Origin: Pilatotrama ljubarskyi
Taxonomy: Eukaryota; Basidiomycota; Agaricomycetes; Polyporales; Polyporaceae
Assembly: GCA_022385805.1 (NCBI GenBank)
Contig: MU277743.1
Span: 78,407 to 142,406, forward strand
DNA: 64,000 nt
Direction: 5' to 3'
In this document: one piece after another, positions 11,182 through 22,200 of the stretch
How the letters are laid out: every line of letters starts with the position of its first letter
Numbering within the stretch: position 1 is the stretch's first letter
Notes under the pieces: model-generated
The model's input: only the letters and a program-made list of their open reading frames with translations
Databases searched by the model: none
What the model was told of the DNA's origin: nothing
Translations under genes and position numbers: made by a program

Positions 11182-12696
11182 ATGTCCGGTTTCGACACCG
11201 ACTGGCCCGCTGATTCTGCCGAATTTTGTCCTCATACGAGCGCACGCAACTTCTTCGTTGTTGGAACATACAAACTCGAACAATCCACTCCGAAGGATGC
11301 GCAGCCTGTTTCAGACGATGAGGATGATGAAGAGCGCTCGGTAACACCCCCAGAGAAGAAACCGCAGAAGAGGCGAGGCAAATGCCTGCTATTCCATGTC
11401 GAAGAGAACGATGAGATGTGCGTGCACGTATGCCGTTGTCCGAGACTGCATCGGTGACCTGATGCAGCACAGCAAGATGCTTCATGAGACGGAGCTGCCC
11501 GCCATTCTGGATATGAAGTGGTCCGCGTTTCCTCATGAAGGGATGATTCCAGTCCAAGGCTCACGATGGCCATGTTCAGGTGTCATCGAACATCCTTCGC
11601 AGCTCCGCTGTTAGGAATTGCCGACTCTGAGGGACACATTACTCTGCATGAGCTGGACGCTGATGAGGTGGGGAGAACATAGGAACTCATTGTTTGCCTT
11701 CGCTCACCCCTCTCGAAACATTACAGTCGCGATTACGCCAAGTCCAGTCCGTCTCTTGCGCGTCCTCTGAGATACTGTGTTTATCCCTCGATTGGTCGAA
11801 CCGTAGGCAACCCACAGAGTGCGTGCGCAATACAAGCGACCCGAGAGCACTCTAACCATCGGACGGAACAGCGGCCTAGCGAACCTCATAGTTTCCCTCT
11901 CGGACGGATCACTTTCTCTTCTACAACCAGAGAATAGTTCAGGGCTTGCCGTGACGGACTCGTGGCATGCGCATGATTACGAGCCATGGATCGCCGCGTG
12001 GGATTACTGGAACACCAATGTCGTGTACTCAGGTAGGCTCGCTCTCTGTACAGGACGCCGAGAATTCGTTTACATTGTGCACAGGCGGAGACGACCTCAA
12101 AATGAAAGGATGGGACATCCGTCAGGGCGGATCGGCGCCGATCTTCGTCAATAAACGGTGCCACACCTCATTCTCGTATCTCGTCCTTTTGGTCACTCAT
12201 TCCGCTCAGGTTCGACGCAGGTGTCACCACCATCCAGAGCCATCCATACGTTGAACACATCCTGGCGGTAGGAAGGTACGCACCATGCTCGCACATCCAA
12301 CTACGACATCATGAGGACCTTGACCTGCCCAGCTACGACAACACGGTGAGGATCTTTGACACCCGTAAGCCACTCGTGCCCCTGGTGCAAGCGGACGTTG
12401 GAGGGGGTGCATGGCGCGTCAAATGGCATCCGTCCAGTGCGCGCAAGAACGACCTGCTAGTCGCATGCATGCATGATGGGTTCAAAGTAGTTAGATTTGA
12501 CTTCGGAACAGGAGAGGATGCAAGCATGACCCTCTCAAATGCTGGCCACCCCTGGGAGGTCGTTAAACGATTCGACGAGCACTCGTCCCTGGCATACGGT
12601 GTCGACTGGTCCTTCGCCGGGGACAAAAATGACTCTGGTACACTAGTAGCTAGCTGCTCGTTCTACGACCACAGGTTGCATACATGGAGAGCATAA
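11182..12696 (+). CDS. DPH7: Diphthine methyltransferase / diphthamide biosynthesis WD40 protein
   Basis: Multi-exon gene with WD40-type repeats. The start of the protein, FDTDWPADSAEFCPH followed by FFVVGTYKLE, matches the DPH7/WDR85 signature (ADSVEWCP and CGTYQL in human). Later exons give TELPAILDMKWS, GIADSEGHITLHEL, the HDYEPWIAAWDYW motif, VVYSGGDDLKMKGWDIR, GGGAWRVKWHPS and a GVDWSF end. DPH7 hydrolyses the methyl ester of diphthine methyl ester, a cytosolic step in making diphthamide on elongation factor 2. A Ser/Asp/Glu-rich loop with a basic stretch (EKKPQKRRGK) lies between the first two conserved blocks. The ATG at 11182 is chosen because homologues begin just before the FDT motif; an in-frame ATG at about 11131 would add 17 residues. 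The stop is TAA at 12694-12696. Confidence 0.88.
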
Positions 12697-12752
12697 ATAG
12701 GGCACTTGCGCGAAGCCATTGATAGGGTATTGGCGTAGAATGTATGACCGTA

Positions 12753-14684
12753 CTATCGTTTAATGCTGCCGCTTGCTGTGTGCTTTGGGGGACTCGGTGC
12801 TCTTGGCGTTGGAGGGGCGCTTGTACCAAGTCGTTTTCGTCTCCAGAAGCCTGCATTGGGCCCCTTCATGACGAACGCCAGTGTCCACCGGGATAGGCCG
12901 CGAAGTGTATCGGGACGATGGATCGCAGCCGTCAAGAGAGTAGACAACGACAGGACAAACATCAACCTGCGGAGAGAACGTCTCAGCGAAATAACACACG
13001 ATGCTTGGAGGCAACACACCGTTCGGCCCATCGAACGCTCGCTCTGCCGCTTTTTAGCCAGTCACCCGGCAAACAGGCCCGAATAGCCCGGGGAAGCACG
13101 TAGAGCGCTATTTCTCCTCGTCTTGCCCCGCGCTCAATCCATATACTCGCACCGCAGACCAGGCTGCCGACGAATGTGCAGCCGAACGGCCCGTCCCAGA
13201 AGTCATGTGATATTCCTGGGAAGAGACGTGCGAGCACGAGGGTCCGGGTGCAACACACTGCGAACCAGATCGAGGACACGAACGCCGAGAGGAAGGATGC
13301 GCTGCGGGCAACGGAGAGCAGAGTGGAGATCAGCCGTGGGACCTCGAGGAGTTTGCGGGGACGTGTGAGCAGGGTGGGCAGCACATGGACCTGTGAGTCA
13401 TCTTGACTGTTAGTTTCAGCGACGGAAACATATATACGTGCATACTGACGGGAAGGTAGATGGCAACGGCCTCCGCGAATGCTTGCGCTCCACGTATTGC
13501 GGCATTGGCGGTGCAGCTGCCGCCCGTGACGTCGCCATGGACGATCTCACAAGGTAGTCCGCCTCGCCCCCGCCGGCCTGATACGCCCAAGGCATTCCAA
13601 GTTTCATTTGCCTCGGGACCACCGTACGCTGGCAACAGAGCGGGGTTGCCCCAAGACGCCGGGTATCCAAGGTCGCGCGAGAGCGACGTAACGAGATCCG
13701 GTGGGTTGGAGATTCCTCTCGTGTAGGAGAAGTTGCCAGAGCGTATCGCGCGTAGAGCCTCCAAAAGACGTGGATCAATATTGGCCAATGTCATGATCCT
13801 GGAGGGACACGCTGAGTGCACGAGACGCAACAGAACACGAAGATTTCGTACCATTTGTTATATGAACGAGGCAGCCTGGCACAGGGGTCAGTCTCCGGTT
13901 GCACCGGAAGACTCATGGGACTGACCTTTCTGGCTCGTAGAAGAAGCACCACATTATCCTGGTGAGAGATCCTGAGCACCTACGGAGTCACCCGGAGTCC
14001 TTCTGCGGCGCACCTGGAGCTACATGCCCAAAACACGATAGCGTCGAGCCGAGTCGACCACTTGAGCCTATCAGCCGTTCTCTGCTCCCTCACGGATTGC
14101 GGGAGGTCGCGTTGGCTCGCCTCCGATGGTTTGAAGAAAGCCAATTGTACAAGGCTATCGATAGCGCGCACTAGCAGCAAAAGGGATAGGTCCAGCGTCG
14201 GCGAGGGCCTGCCCACCCAAGCCGACTTTGCGTGTTTCCGCCTGGAGTGCAGGAGCGCGACCGCGAGCGTTGACGATATTACATTCGACAAGAATGTTTT
14301 GTGCGAATCCCTCAACGATGAGATCCACGACCTCACCTTCCCTACCACATCTTGGGATTCTCCTCCCTGTGGCGTCCGGTCCTCCCACTGGTCCCAAAAG
14401 TGGCGAATGGCTGCTCCGCCGGCTACACCGACGGTGATGGCTGACGCGAACGCGGTAACTCCTAGCTCGCGCCCCACAATCTGCAAGACGCGTCCGAAGC
14501 CCTGCGCACGCGCCTTTCGCGACGTGATGAACGGGAGTAATGCCGGTCCAAGCGCAAGGGAGAGCGCCAGGCTGTATGTCCTTAAGGCGATCTGGATAGG
14601 GTGGTCGTCTGGAAGGCCATGCAGGAAGTCGCCCAGGTCGTGGGGTGCGTCGCGCAGTCGCTGGCGGATTTCCTGAACGTCCAT
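12753..14684 (-). CDS. TMEM135-like multi-pass membrane protein
   Basis: Five to six exons on the minus strand. Exon 1 (14684 to about 13993) encodes MDVQEIRQRL, a hydrophobic run LALSLALGPALLPF and further membrane segments. Small exons then give RIMWCFFYEPER and LPRSYNKW, followed by TTLANIDPRLLEALR. The order of a short helix, an F/W-rich FYEPE segment, LP-SYNKWI, and then a cysteine-containing stretch (PCEIVHGDVTGGSCTANA near 13500-13560) is typical of TMEM135-family proteins, whose animal member acts in peroxisomes and mitochondria. Later membrane segments include LISTLLSVARSASFLSAFVSS and LVLSLSTLLTAAI; the C-terminus is basic. Length near 500 residues. ATG at 14684 is preferred; an in-frame ATG at 14750 is also possible. 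The nested transposon begins only about 140 bp upstream of the start. Confidence 0.7.
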
Positions 14685-14819
14685 GGTGGTTGGCCGGGTC
14701 AAGGGGCGGCAAGAGCTCAGGGTGCCCACATGGCGATGATATATGGCCAACGGTGTTCAGGGCGCAGCGCGGCTGGAGAACAGCGCGTGAATGCAGGCTT
14801 CTCGAACTCAATCACATGC

Positions 14820-14827
14820 TATCCGCA
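14820..14827 (+). repeat. Left 8-bp target-site duplication of hAT-type element
   Basis: TATCCGCA here is repeated exactly at 16209-16216, immediately outside the other end of the element. An 8-bp duplication is the hallmark of hAT transposition. Confidence 0.8.
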
Positions 14828-14831
14828 TAGT

Positions 14832-15272
14832 GGATGACTTCCCGTAAGGATTTAGAGACGTCTCTAAATTTCTAAACCTCTCTAAGCGCTGTGGAGCTCA
14901 CCGAAATGGCAGGTCTGCCGAGATACCGAACGAGATTTAAAGTCCGCAGGTGGGGCCGGCGAGCTGCAGACTAGAGAAGCGCCCAACGTCTGGAAGGGGG
15001 GGTCGACCCCCCCTTCTAAACCTCCGGCGACGCTCTAAACTGCTCTAAACGAGCTAAAAGGGAAGGCGGGAGCACATAAGAGGAAGGTAGCCACCTGGGC
15101 CATCAGCGGCACATTCCATTTGCGTCGCCCCGGAGCAGCTGAGTAAGCTGCACGTGCCCGGCGCTCAAGGCTGGGCAGCAGGTGGGGCCAAATCTAAGCT
15201 CCGCCTGTATCTAGCAAGAATCTAAAGTTTAGAGATTTGGAGACGTCTCTAAATCCTTACGGGAAGTCATCC
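14832..15272. mobile_element. 441-bp MITE inserted in the left terminal repeat of the hAT element
   Basis: Inverted repeats of 46 bp (14832-14877 and 15227-15272) begin GGATGACTTCCCGTAAGGAT. The first 33 positions are identical and the whole repeat has two mismatches. The trinucleotide AGT flanks it on both sides (14829-14831 and 15273-15275); deleting the element plus one AGT restores the hAT tip TAGTGCTGCC exactly. A 3-bp duplication fits PIF/Harbinger- or CACTA-like transposases, although AGT is not the usual PIF target TWA. There is no coding capacity. Inside are repeats of CTCTAAA and a 24-bp perfect palindrome. Confidence 0.85.
14993..15016. repeat. Perfect 24-bp palindrome inside the MITE
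   Basis: GAA, then seven G, TCGA, seven C, then TTC. It is fully self-complementary and would form a strong GC hairpin. It sits off-centre within the MITE, which spans 14832-15272. Confidence 0.9.
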
Positions 15273-15513
15273 AGTGCTGCCGCAGACTCAAGTCACCTTG
15301 AAGGCAAGTTGCGACTTGACTTGACGGCATCTCGGCATCACCACCTTGAAGCACCGTGAGGCGACCGTGAGTTGCCTTGCGAGTTGCTTCGAGTCGATAC
15401 CGAGACCCGGCAGATCCGCACCGTCCCGGCCCGGATGGGCGTCAGAGCTTGACAAGGTCACGTGTAACTCTCACGGCCTCCTCTCAGCGCCCAGAGCATG
15501 CGGTACGCGCGAC

Positions 15514-16078
15514 NNNNNNNNNNNNNNNNNNNNNNNNNNNNNNNNNNNNNNNNNNNNNNNNNNNNNNNNNNNNNNNNNNNNNNNNNNNNNNNNNNNNNNN
15601 NNNNNNNNNNNNNNNNNNNNNNNNNNNNNNNNNNNNNNNNNNNNNNNNNNNNNNNNNNNNNNNNNNNNNNNNNNNNNNNNNNNNNNNNNNNNNNNNNNNN
15701 NNNNNNNNNNNNNNNNNNNNNNNNNNNNNNNNNNNNNNNNNNNNNNNNNNNNNNNNNNNNNNNNNNNNNNNNNNNNNNNNNNNNNNNNNNNNNNNNNNNN
15801 NNNNNNNNNNNNNNNNNNNNNNNNNNNNNNNNNNNNNNNNNNNNNNNNNNNNNNNNNNNNNNNNNNNNNNNNNNNNNNNNNNNNNNNNNNNNNNNNNNNN
15901 NNNNNNNNNNNNNNNNNNNNNNNNNNNNNNNNNNNNNNNNNNNNNNNNNNNNNNNNNNNNNNNNNNNNNNNNNNNNNNNNNNNNNNNNNNNNNNNNNNNN
16001 NNNNNNNNNNNNNNNNNNNNNNNNNNNNNNNNNNNNNNNNNNNNNNNNNNNNNNNNNNNNNNNNNNNNNNNNNNNNNN
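15514..16078. other. Assembly gap (565 unknown bases)
   Basis: Run of N only. It falls inside the hAT-type element, between two flanks that share short motifs in inverted orientation, which would explain why the assembly failed here. Confidence 1.
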
Positions 16079-16208
16079 CTTACAGGGCAGAGTAGACAGG
16101 CGCTTAACTTGCAAGGCACTTCAAGGCGACCTTGAAGCGCTTCAATGCACCAAAAATTCAAAGTCCGACGCCGTGAAGCAACTCGCAACTTGACTCGCGG
16201 CAGCACTA

Positions 16209-16216
16209 TATCCGCA
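16209..16216 (+). repeat. Right 8-bp target-site duplication of hAT-type element
   Basis: TATCCGCA, identical to 14820-14827. Confidence 0.8.
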
Positions 16217-16376
16217 GGCCCGGATGCGGGGAAGGTGCGCAGTCGTATATGGCAACTCCTGTCGCTCACTCCTGCGGCGACGTGCACCATGATACCTCCG
16301 GAAACTAAACCACCGCTAACAGTGTAGCACATGATGGCAATCGTCGACAAAAATCATATATCCCGGAAGCAGATAA

Positions 16377-17844
16377 CTAAGGTGCCGATGACGAGTCCAC
16401 ATTCACATTCAAGTCCTGGGTATAACTCCAGAAGTCTAGCGCACGCACACTCTCCGAGACACCCAACCCCGCCTGAAGCTCGAGGAGCAGATTCGCGCCT
16501 CCCAACAAATGAAGGAATTTCGCACGCGACTCGGGGTAAACGAACAATTCCAATATCTCCATCCCCTGCATGGTCTATTCAGGATATCACACGGGCGTAC
16601 CGATGGAGGTGAACTCACGTGTGCGCGTACGACAGCTGCGACGTAGTCCTTCGTTGCCGGGGAAATACTGACCCCTGTATCCGCCGCAAGCCTATCAGCC
16701 TCCGTTTGCGAACCCCCGCTCAAGCTTTTATCTTCTTTCTTGTTCGCTTGCGACTTCGAAGGCTCTCCTCTAAAGCGAGGAAGTGCGATGGAAGGGTTGT
16801 ACGAGACTCTCCTCGACAGCGGTGGGCCTGCGGAGACTCCAAGCCAACTCGCCCACAGCTCCAGCTTCCTCCCGTCGCGGCCAAGACGCCGGAGTGCGGC
16901 GTGGCATCGATCCCAGTCGTTTTCATCTCCTTGCCACACGGCTGCTGCGCCCTCGTCCTCATCAATCGCAGTCAATATCACCGAAGGCGGTCGCGTCGCT
17001 CCTTCCTCATTGTGTGTGAGCTGCGGCAGGAAAGAGAGAGCGCCGGGTGTACTGAACACGCTTCCCGCGTCTCCGCGCGCCACCTGCGCGGGGCGCATCA
17101 TCAGGCGTATCCAACGTCTGCGCCGGACGAGTCCGCGATGGCTCATGAAACCAGGGTCAGGACCCCACTTCATGCTGCGGAACGAGCTGCTGTACTCGAA
17201 GCCATCGTACTGCACCTGGCCATCCCCCCGCATGTCGATCATCCAAGCGCGGGAGACCCACTTCCACGAGCCATCTGGGAGTGGGAAATCCTCCAGGGAA
17301 ACGGTAGGTTGCTTCTTGCGCGGGGAGGGATCCGCGGTCGGAATAGTGAAAGCCGGAGGATCGAGCGGGAGGAGAGTCAGGGCTGAATAGTACGGCGTGG
17401 AAAAAACCATGGCGCTGCCAGGAAGGTCAAAATAAGGAAGTAACATCATGAATATGAACGATAGTACCCTCTTTGGTTTTCATACAGGACGGCCCATCTG
17501 TACACGTCCTTGTCAAAGTTCTCATCGAGTTCCGCCGCAAGGTTTGCCTCAGTGATATCCACTGAATCGGGTATTATTGGCACCGAGGCAGAGGTCTGTA
17601 TCTCGTCTATGGACGAGGGAGACGGGGACAGCTCTCGCTTGTGTGCCTTGGATCTCCGCTTGCGCCTGAGACTGGGGAGAGAGATGCTGGAGAACAGTCC
17701 GTGCTTGGAAAACCGCTGACGGGCCTGCGCAGCTGCGGCATAGTCGTCCTTCTGTACGGTGTCCGGAGGAGGGGGCTGAGTTGCGCGTAAGAATGAAGAG
17801 GACGGACCAGCCGGAGAGGAAGCGAGCGAGGAGGCCTCAGACAT
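16377..17844 (-). CDS. Dysferlin-domain (peroxin Pex23/Pex30-type) protein
   Basis: Three exons on the minus strand. The first (17844 to about 17468) has a disordered Ser/Pro N-terminus, a basic stretch KRRSKAHKR and the beginning of a dysferlin (DysF) domain, YRWAVLYENQRG. The second carries the rest of the domain: YYSALTLLPLDPPAF, then DGSWKWVSRAWMID and GFEYSSSFRSMKWGP, the paired W-x-W and W/Y motifs typical of DysF-N and DysF-C. The last exon gives GMEILELFVYPESRAK and the stop at 16377. In yeast, proteins with this domain (Pex30 to Pex32, Spo73) regulate ER-peroxisome contacts or spore membrane shape. No clear transmembrane segment is present, which fits a Spo73-like or truncated Pex23-like protein more than Pex30. 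Length is about 450 residues. Confidence 0.75.
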
Positions 17845-17944
17845 GGGTCGACCAAGGTGAGTGTGGGGTGAGACCTGGGTTAGGGTTCATGCATGTATTG
17901 AGGCTGAAATCACCTGACGTCATGCAGCTCAGCTCACTGCCGCC

Positions 17945-18810
17945 ATGTTTCGCCTTCGCGCTCTCGCATCCATTGCTTCGCATGCTCGGCCGGTGCTGCC
18001 TCGTTATCCCGCAGCAAGAGGAAGATACCTGCCTAGATATGCTCAGAATGCCAGCTTATTGAACATTCATCGAAGTTACAGCGATACATCAAGCCTCACG
18101 AAGACATGTCCATCATGTTCCGCGCCGTTGCCTACCGCGTTGCCCGTCTGCTCGAACTGCACCTACATCGCGCCGATACCCGACTCAATGACATACCATG
18201 AGATGCTTGGTACCTCGTACGAACCCAACCCGTTCGTTGTCGACGTGCAGCAGCTGAAGAGACAATTCCGAGCGGTGCAAGCGGTCGTGCATCCTGATAG
18301 ATGGGTATCAAGGCCACCAGTGAGTCCGAACTCGGTGCATATGGCGGATATCACGCTAAACCATGCCATGATATGTAGGAACAACAAGCCATCGCCGCAG
18401 CTATGTCTTCTCGTATCAACGAAGCCCTCCACCGGCTATCGGATCCTTTGCGTAGAGCCGAGTACATCCTGGCGCGCGAGGGCTACGCAGGGGAGGAGAC
18501 CGACAAGACGGATGATATGGAACTCTTGATGGACATCATGGAGGCACGAGAGGGCCTTGCTAACGCGCAGTCGGCGGAGGAGGTGGCCGAGATCAGAGCA
18601 GAGAACGATGGTATGTTCATTGAGCCCACTTTACGAGCTGCTTGCTCAATCACGACCTCAGCCAAGATCCAGGAAACGTTGGCGGAGATAGAGAAGCTTG
18701 TAGCAGCAAAGAATTGGCCCGCACTCCGTACAGCAGCTGTCAAGCTGAAGTATCTACAAGGCATCGAGTCCGCAGCGGCTGCGTGGCCTGCGGTAGCCCA
18801 TGACCATTAG
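17945..18810 (+). CDS. JAC1: Mitochondrial Fe-S co-chaperone HscB (Jac1)
   Basis: Three exons joined at 18319 to about 18379 and at 18610 to about 18658. The N-terminus is Arg/Ala/Ser-rich without acidic residues for the first 45 residues, a mitochondrial targeting sequence. A metal-binding motif follows, CPSC then CSNC, separated by 13 residues. The J-domain contains the HPD triad in VVHPDRW and is followed by the EALHRLSDPLRRAEYIL segment typical of HscB. The C-terminal HscB three-helix domain spans MELLMDIMEAREGL to the end and binds the scaffold IscU. The protein delivers IscU to mitochondrial Hsp70 for Fe-S cluster transfer. Yeast Jac1 lacks the N-terminal cysteine domain, whereas human HSCB has it; its presence here is notable. 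TAG stop at 18808-18810. Confidence 0.92.
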
Positions 18811-19245
18811 TTTGTACAAACTGTAAAATATACAGGTAGACCATCTCGGTGGCTATCTACTGCACCTACCTAGCTCTTGACAGAGTACTTGTGCACATAT
18901 GAACTTCCGGTGAAGTTCTCGTCTGACGTCAAGTTTTCCGCTGAATTTCGAACTCGTCAGGCGCCCGGGACCGTCTTCGGTGGAGGCCCGGGCGCTTCGC
19001 GTGCTCGAGACCTCTTGGGACCGGAGTGCCATCTTCCATCTCGCTCTACGACCATCCGTTCGTCAGTATCAAACTCATCTTTCCTCAAAGTATTCTTTGA
19101 GGCACAAAAGAGTCGTCAAGACCCTCAGAGGCGGCATAGAATAGGCCGAAAGACTTCGACGGGTTAGACAGGTCCGTCAAGCATCCCCGCATCCTTGCAT
19201 CGCAGCCGACCGTCTCCCAGATTCGTCTGTGTTCCCCACAGCCTT
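18811..19245. other. Intergenic region, HSCB 3' end to helicase 5' end
   Basis: 435 bp in a tail-to-head arrangement. It contains an inverted GC-rich pair, GGCGCCCGGGACCG / CCCGGGCGCTTCGC near 18960-18995, able to form a hairpin. No gene is seen. Confidence 0.4.
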
Positions 19246-22200
19246 ATGCGTCTTGCCTTCTCTCTGAGACTCAGGCGCAGCCTTCTAATGCCACTAAACC
19301 ACCCTAATACATCCTCCCCTCTCGCATCTCCCTCGGCCTCATCATCCCGCCCTCGCTCCTACGCCCAGCAAGCCAACGCCGTCAAGCAGGCGTCCGCCTC
19401 TCCCAAGCGCACTTCAGACTCTCCGACCGCCGAGGAACCGCCCGCAAAAATGCACAAGACCGATCGTGGCTCGTCTGGCTCCTCCCGTCCCGACCGCCAG
19501 TACGTCCGAGGAGGCGGCCGTGGAGCCTCGTCCTCGCTCTTAGCTAAGGCCCACAAGAACAACGCCTCCGGTGGTCGCGGAGGTAGGAAGAAGGCCAAGA
19601 GTGCGCCGAACCTGCCGTCTCTTCCTGGACCTCTGTGCGACGAGGATTACATCACGAAGACGTACAAGACGAAACCACTGAAGAAGATGAACGAGTCGAA
19701 TCCGAAGTCGCCATTGAACAACTATATCATGGACTCCGGTGGTCAGATGGAGTTCGTGGGTGTTCAAGGTGTGCTTGAAGGTACTGATCAGCCAATCTGG
19801 AGGTAATGATTCCCCCAGTGTGCGACCACACATCGTCTTGACTTAGCCAACCATAGATGCACCATCACCGTCAAATATGAGGACCAAGAGGTTGTCGGAA
19901 CTGGCGATCATACCAGTCGGAAGGTCGCAGAAAACCTGGCCGCACTCTCTGCAGTGTATCAATTGGACAGTCTAGGCGCGGTACGTTTCCGCATACGCAC
20001 GCCGATACGCCTTCCTCATACTGTAATCATAGTTCGAGAAGAAGAAGAAGGAGAAGAGTGCCGAGGGAACCGGCGCTGTCGAGACCGTCCTCTCAGATGG
20101 GACAGTGGTGACCTACGACCAGGCCCGCCATTTCATGGACTACTACTGCCGCCGCTTCCGCTTCTCCAAGCCGGACATCGTCTACGAGCAGCCCAACCGT
20201 ACTTACTGGCAGGCGGACATGATCGTAGGCGACCGCCGCATCGGTTTCGGCAAGGGCCCATCGAAGAAGGAAGCGATGATGAAGTGCTACACCGACGTTG
20301 TCCAGTACTTGGAAAGCTGCGACCCGAACATCTGGAAGGAGTTTATCGAGGATGTCAAGGCCGGCAAAGATCTCGGAATGGCTCCTACCGTCCTCTTCCA
20401 GGCCGACGACGTCTTGGAGGACCGGATCGAGAACCTAAAGAGCGACATCAAACGAAGCACTCTGTACAGGAACAGGCCGACGCGGAAGGGTGCGGATTCG
20501 GAGGAGACGCAGCAAGCGCAAGCGCCGGCTGGATATCGGCGACCTCCGCCCTCTGAGGCATTCCTCGCCGACAAATCCCAGCAACTCCTCACACGACGGA
20601 AGGCCTACCTGGCAGACCCCCAGTTGGAGTCTATTCGCAACACTCGCGCCAGTCTCCCGGTTTTCAGCAAGTCTGAAGAGCTGTTAAAGCACATCAACCA
20701 GCACGACGTCACTATCTGTATGGCAGCCACCGGTTCTGGAAAGACGACCCAAATTCCTCAACTCATTTTGGACGAGTGGATCGATCGGGGCGAGGGTGCG
20801 AAGTGCAACATCATCTGTACTCAGCCTCGTCGAATTGCTGCTATTAGTGTGGCAGAACGGGTGGCGAAGGAGCGGGGTGAGGTCTGCGGGCGCGGTACGA
20901 TCGGTTACCAAGTTCGGTTCGAGTCAAAACTCCCAGAGCCTAACGGTTGCGTGACCTACTGTACCACTGGTGTCTTCCTACGCAAGATGCAATCGGCGCT
21001 GCTCGAGACCTCGACTAGGAGGAGCATGGACGACGTCACCCACATCATCGTGGACGAGGTGCACGAGCGGGATGTCGACATCGACCTCATGCTCGTCGTG
21101 CTGAAACGACTCCTCGCGGAGCGAAGAGCGCAGATGAAACCGTTGAAGATCGTGCTCATGAGCGCGACGATTGACTCTACTCTCTTCCGGAACTACTTCC
21201 CCGACGAGCGTGGCCAGCCGGCCGGCGTCGTCGAGATTCCTGGTCGCGCATTCCCCGTCCAGAAGTACTTCCTTGACGATTTCGTCCCGGAGTTGTCGAA
21301 GAAGCCTGAGACATCGTGGGTATTCCGGGAGGAGTCAGTACGGAAGTACTTGATGCAGGAGCTTGGCCCCGACGCTCCGGGCATTGCTTCCCTGTCGCTG
21401 TCCAGTTCACGCGCCTCCACTCCGACCATCAGGGAGCACTCTCGCGACACCGATGACCTGGAGCTACCCGTACCTCTCATCGCCCTTACAATCGCGCATG
21501 TGCTCCGGAAGTCGGACGATGGGCACGTTCTTGTCTTTTTGCCAGGCTGGGACGACATCAGCGCTGTCCGTCGGTGTCTCACCGAGTCCGACCGCTCAAG
21601 GTCGTTCGGCTTCAACTTCAACGACACAAGCAAGTTCAGCATCCATCTCCTTCACTCCACCATCCCTGTCGCGGAACAGCAAGCGATCTTCGAGCCTCCT
21701 CCCAAAGGCATCCGCCGGATCATCCTCTCCACGAACATTGCCGAGACCTCCGTTACCATCCCCGACGTCGTGTACGTGGTTGACACTGCACGCGTGAAGG
21801 AACAGCGCTACGACCCGTCGCGTCACATATCCAACCTCGTTTCTGCCTGGGTTGGCTCGTCGAACCTCAACCAGCGTGCGGGTCGTGCGGGTCGCCACCG
21901 TCCGGGAGAGTACTTCGGTATCCTCAGTCGCAAGCACTCGGAGGCGCTGCACCCGCACCAGACGGTCGAGATGAAGCGGGTGGACCTAGAAAACGTTGTC
22001 ATGCACGTGAAGGCGCTCAACTTCCCTGGCATGACCATCCAGGAAGTGCTCGCAGCGACGATCGAGCCACCTGCACCCGAGCGTATTGAGGCTGCGATCC
22101 AATCGCTGCACATGGTCGGCGCCCTCGACGCCAGCAACAACCTCACATCTCTCGGCAATGTCTTGCTCCAGCTCCCTGTCGATCCCCGCCTCGGCCGTCT

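Larger units (their letters stand above)
14828..16208. mobile_element. hAT-type DNA transposon, non-autonomous or internally unresolved
   Basis: The element begins TAGTG and ends CACTA and is bounded by an exact 8-bp duplication (TATCCGCA). After removing the MITE inserted at its left tip, the left end reads TAGTGCTGCCGCAGACTCAA and the right end, reverse-complemented, reads TAGTGCTGCCGCGAGTCAAG, so the terminal inverted repeats match over about 20 bp with one indel and one mismatch. Terminal TAGNG and 8-bp duplications define the hAT superfamily. Inside the ends are many short copies of CTTGAAG, AACTTG and AAGGCGACC in both orientations, like the subterminal motifs that hAT transposases bind. 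No transposase frame is visible in the sequenced part; 565 bases are unknown, too few for a full transposase, so it is probably non-autonomous unless the gap length is arbitrary. It lies between the TMEM135-like start and the 3' end of the dysferlin-domain gene. Confidence 0.8.

Noticed and set aside
14828..15275. Reading TAGTGGATGAC...CCAGTG as the ends of a single element
   Set aside because: The outer 8-bp duplication and the inner AGT duplication each fit perfectly only with two nested elements.
15346..16350. Frames of 200-290 codons through the N gap
   Set aside because: Made of unknown bases; they have no evidential value.
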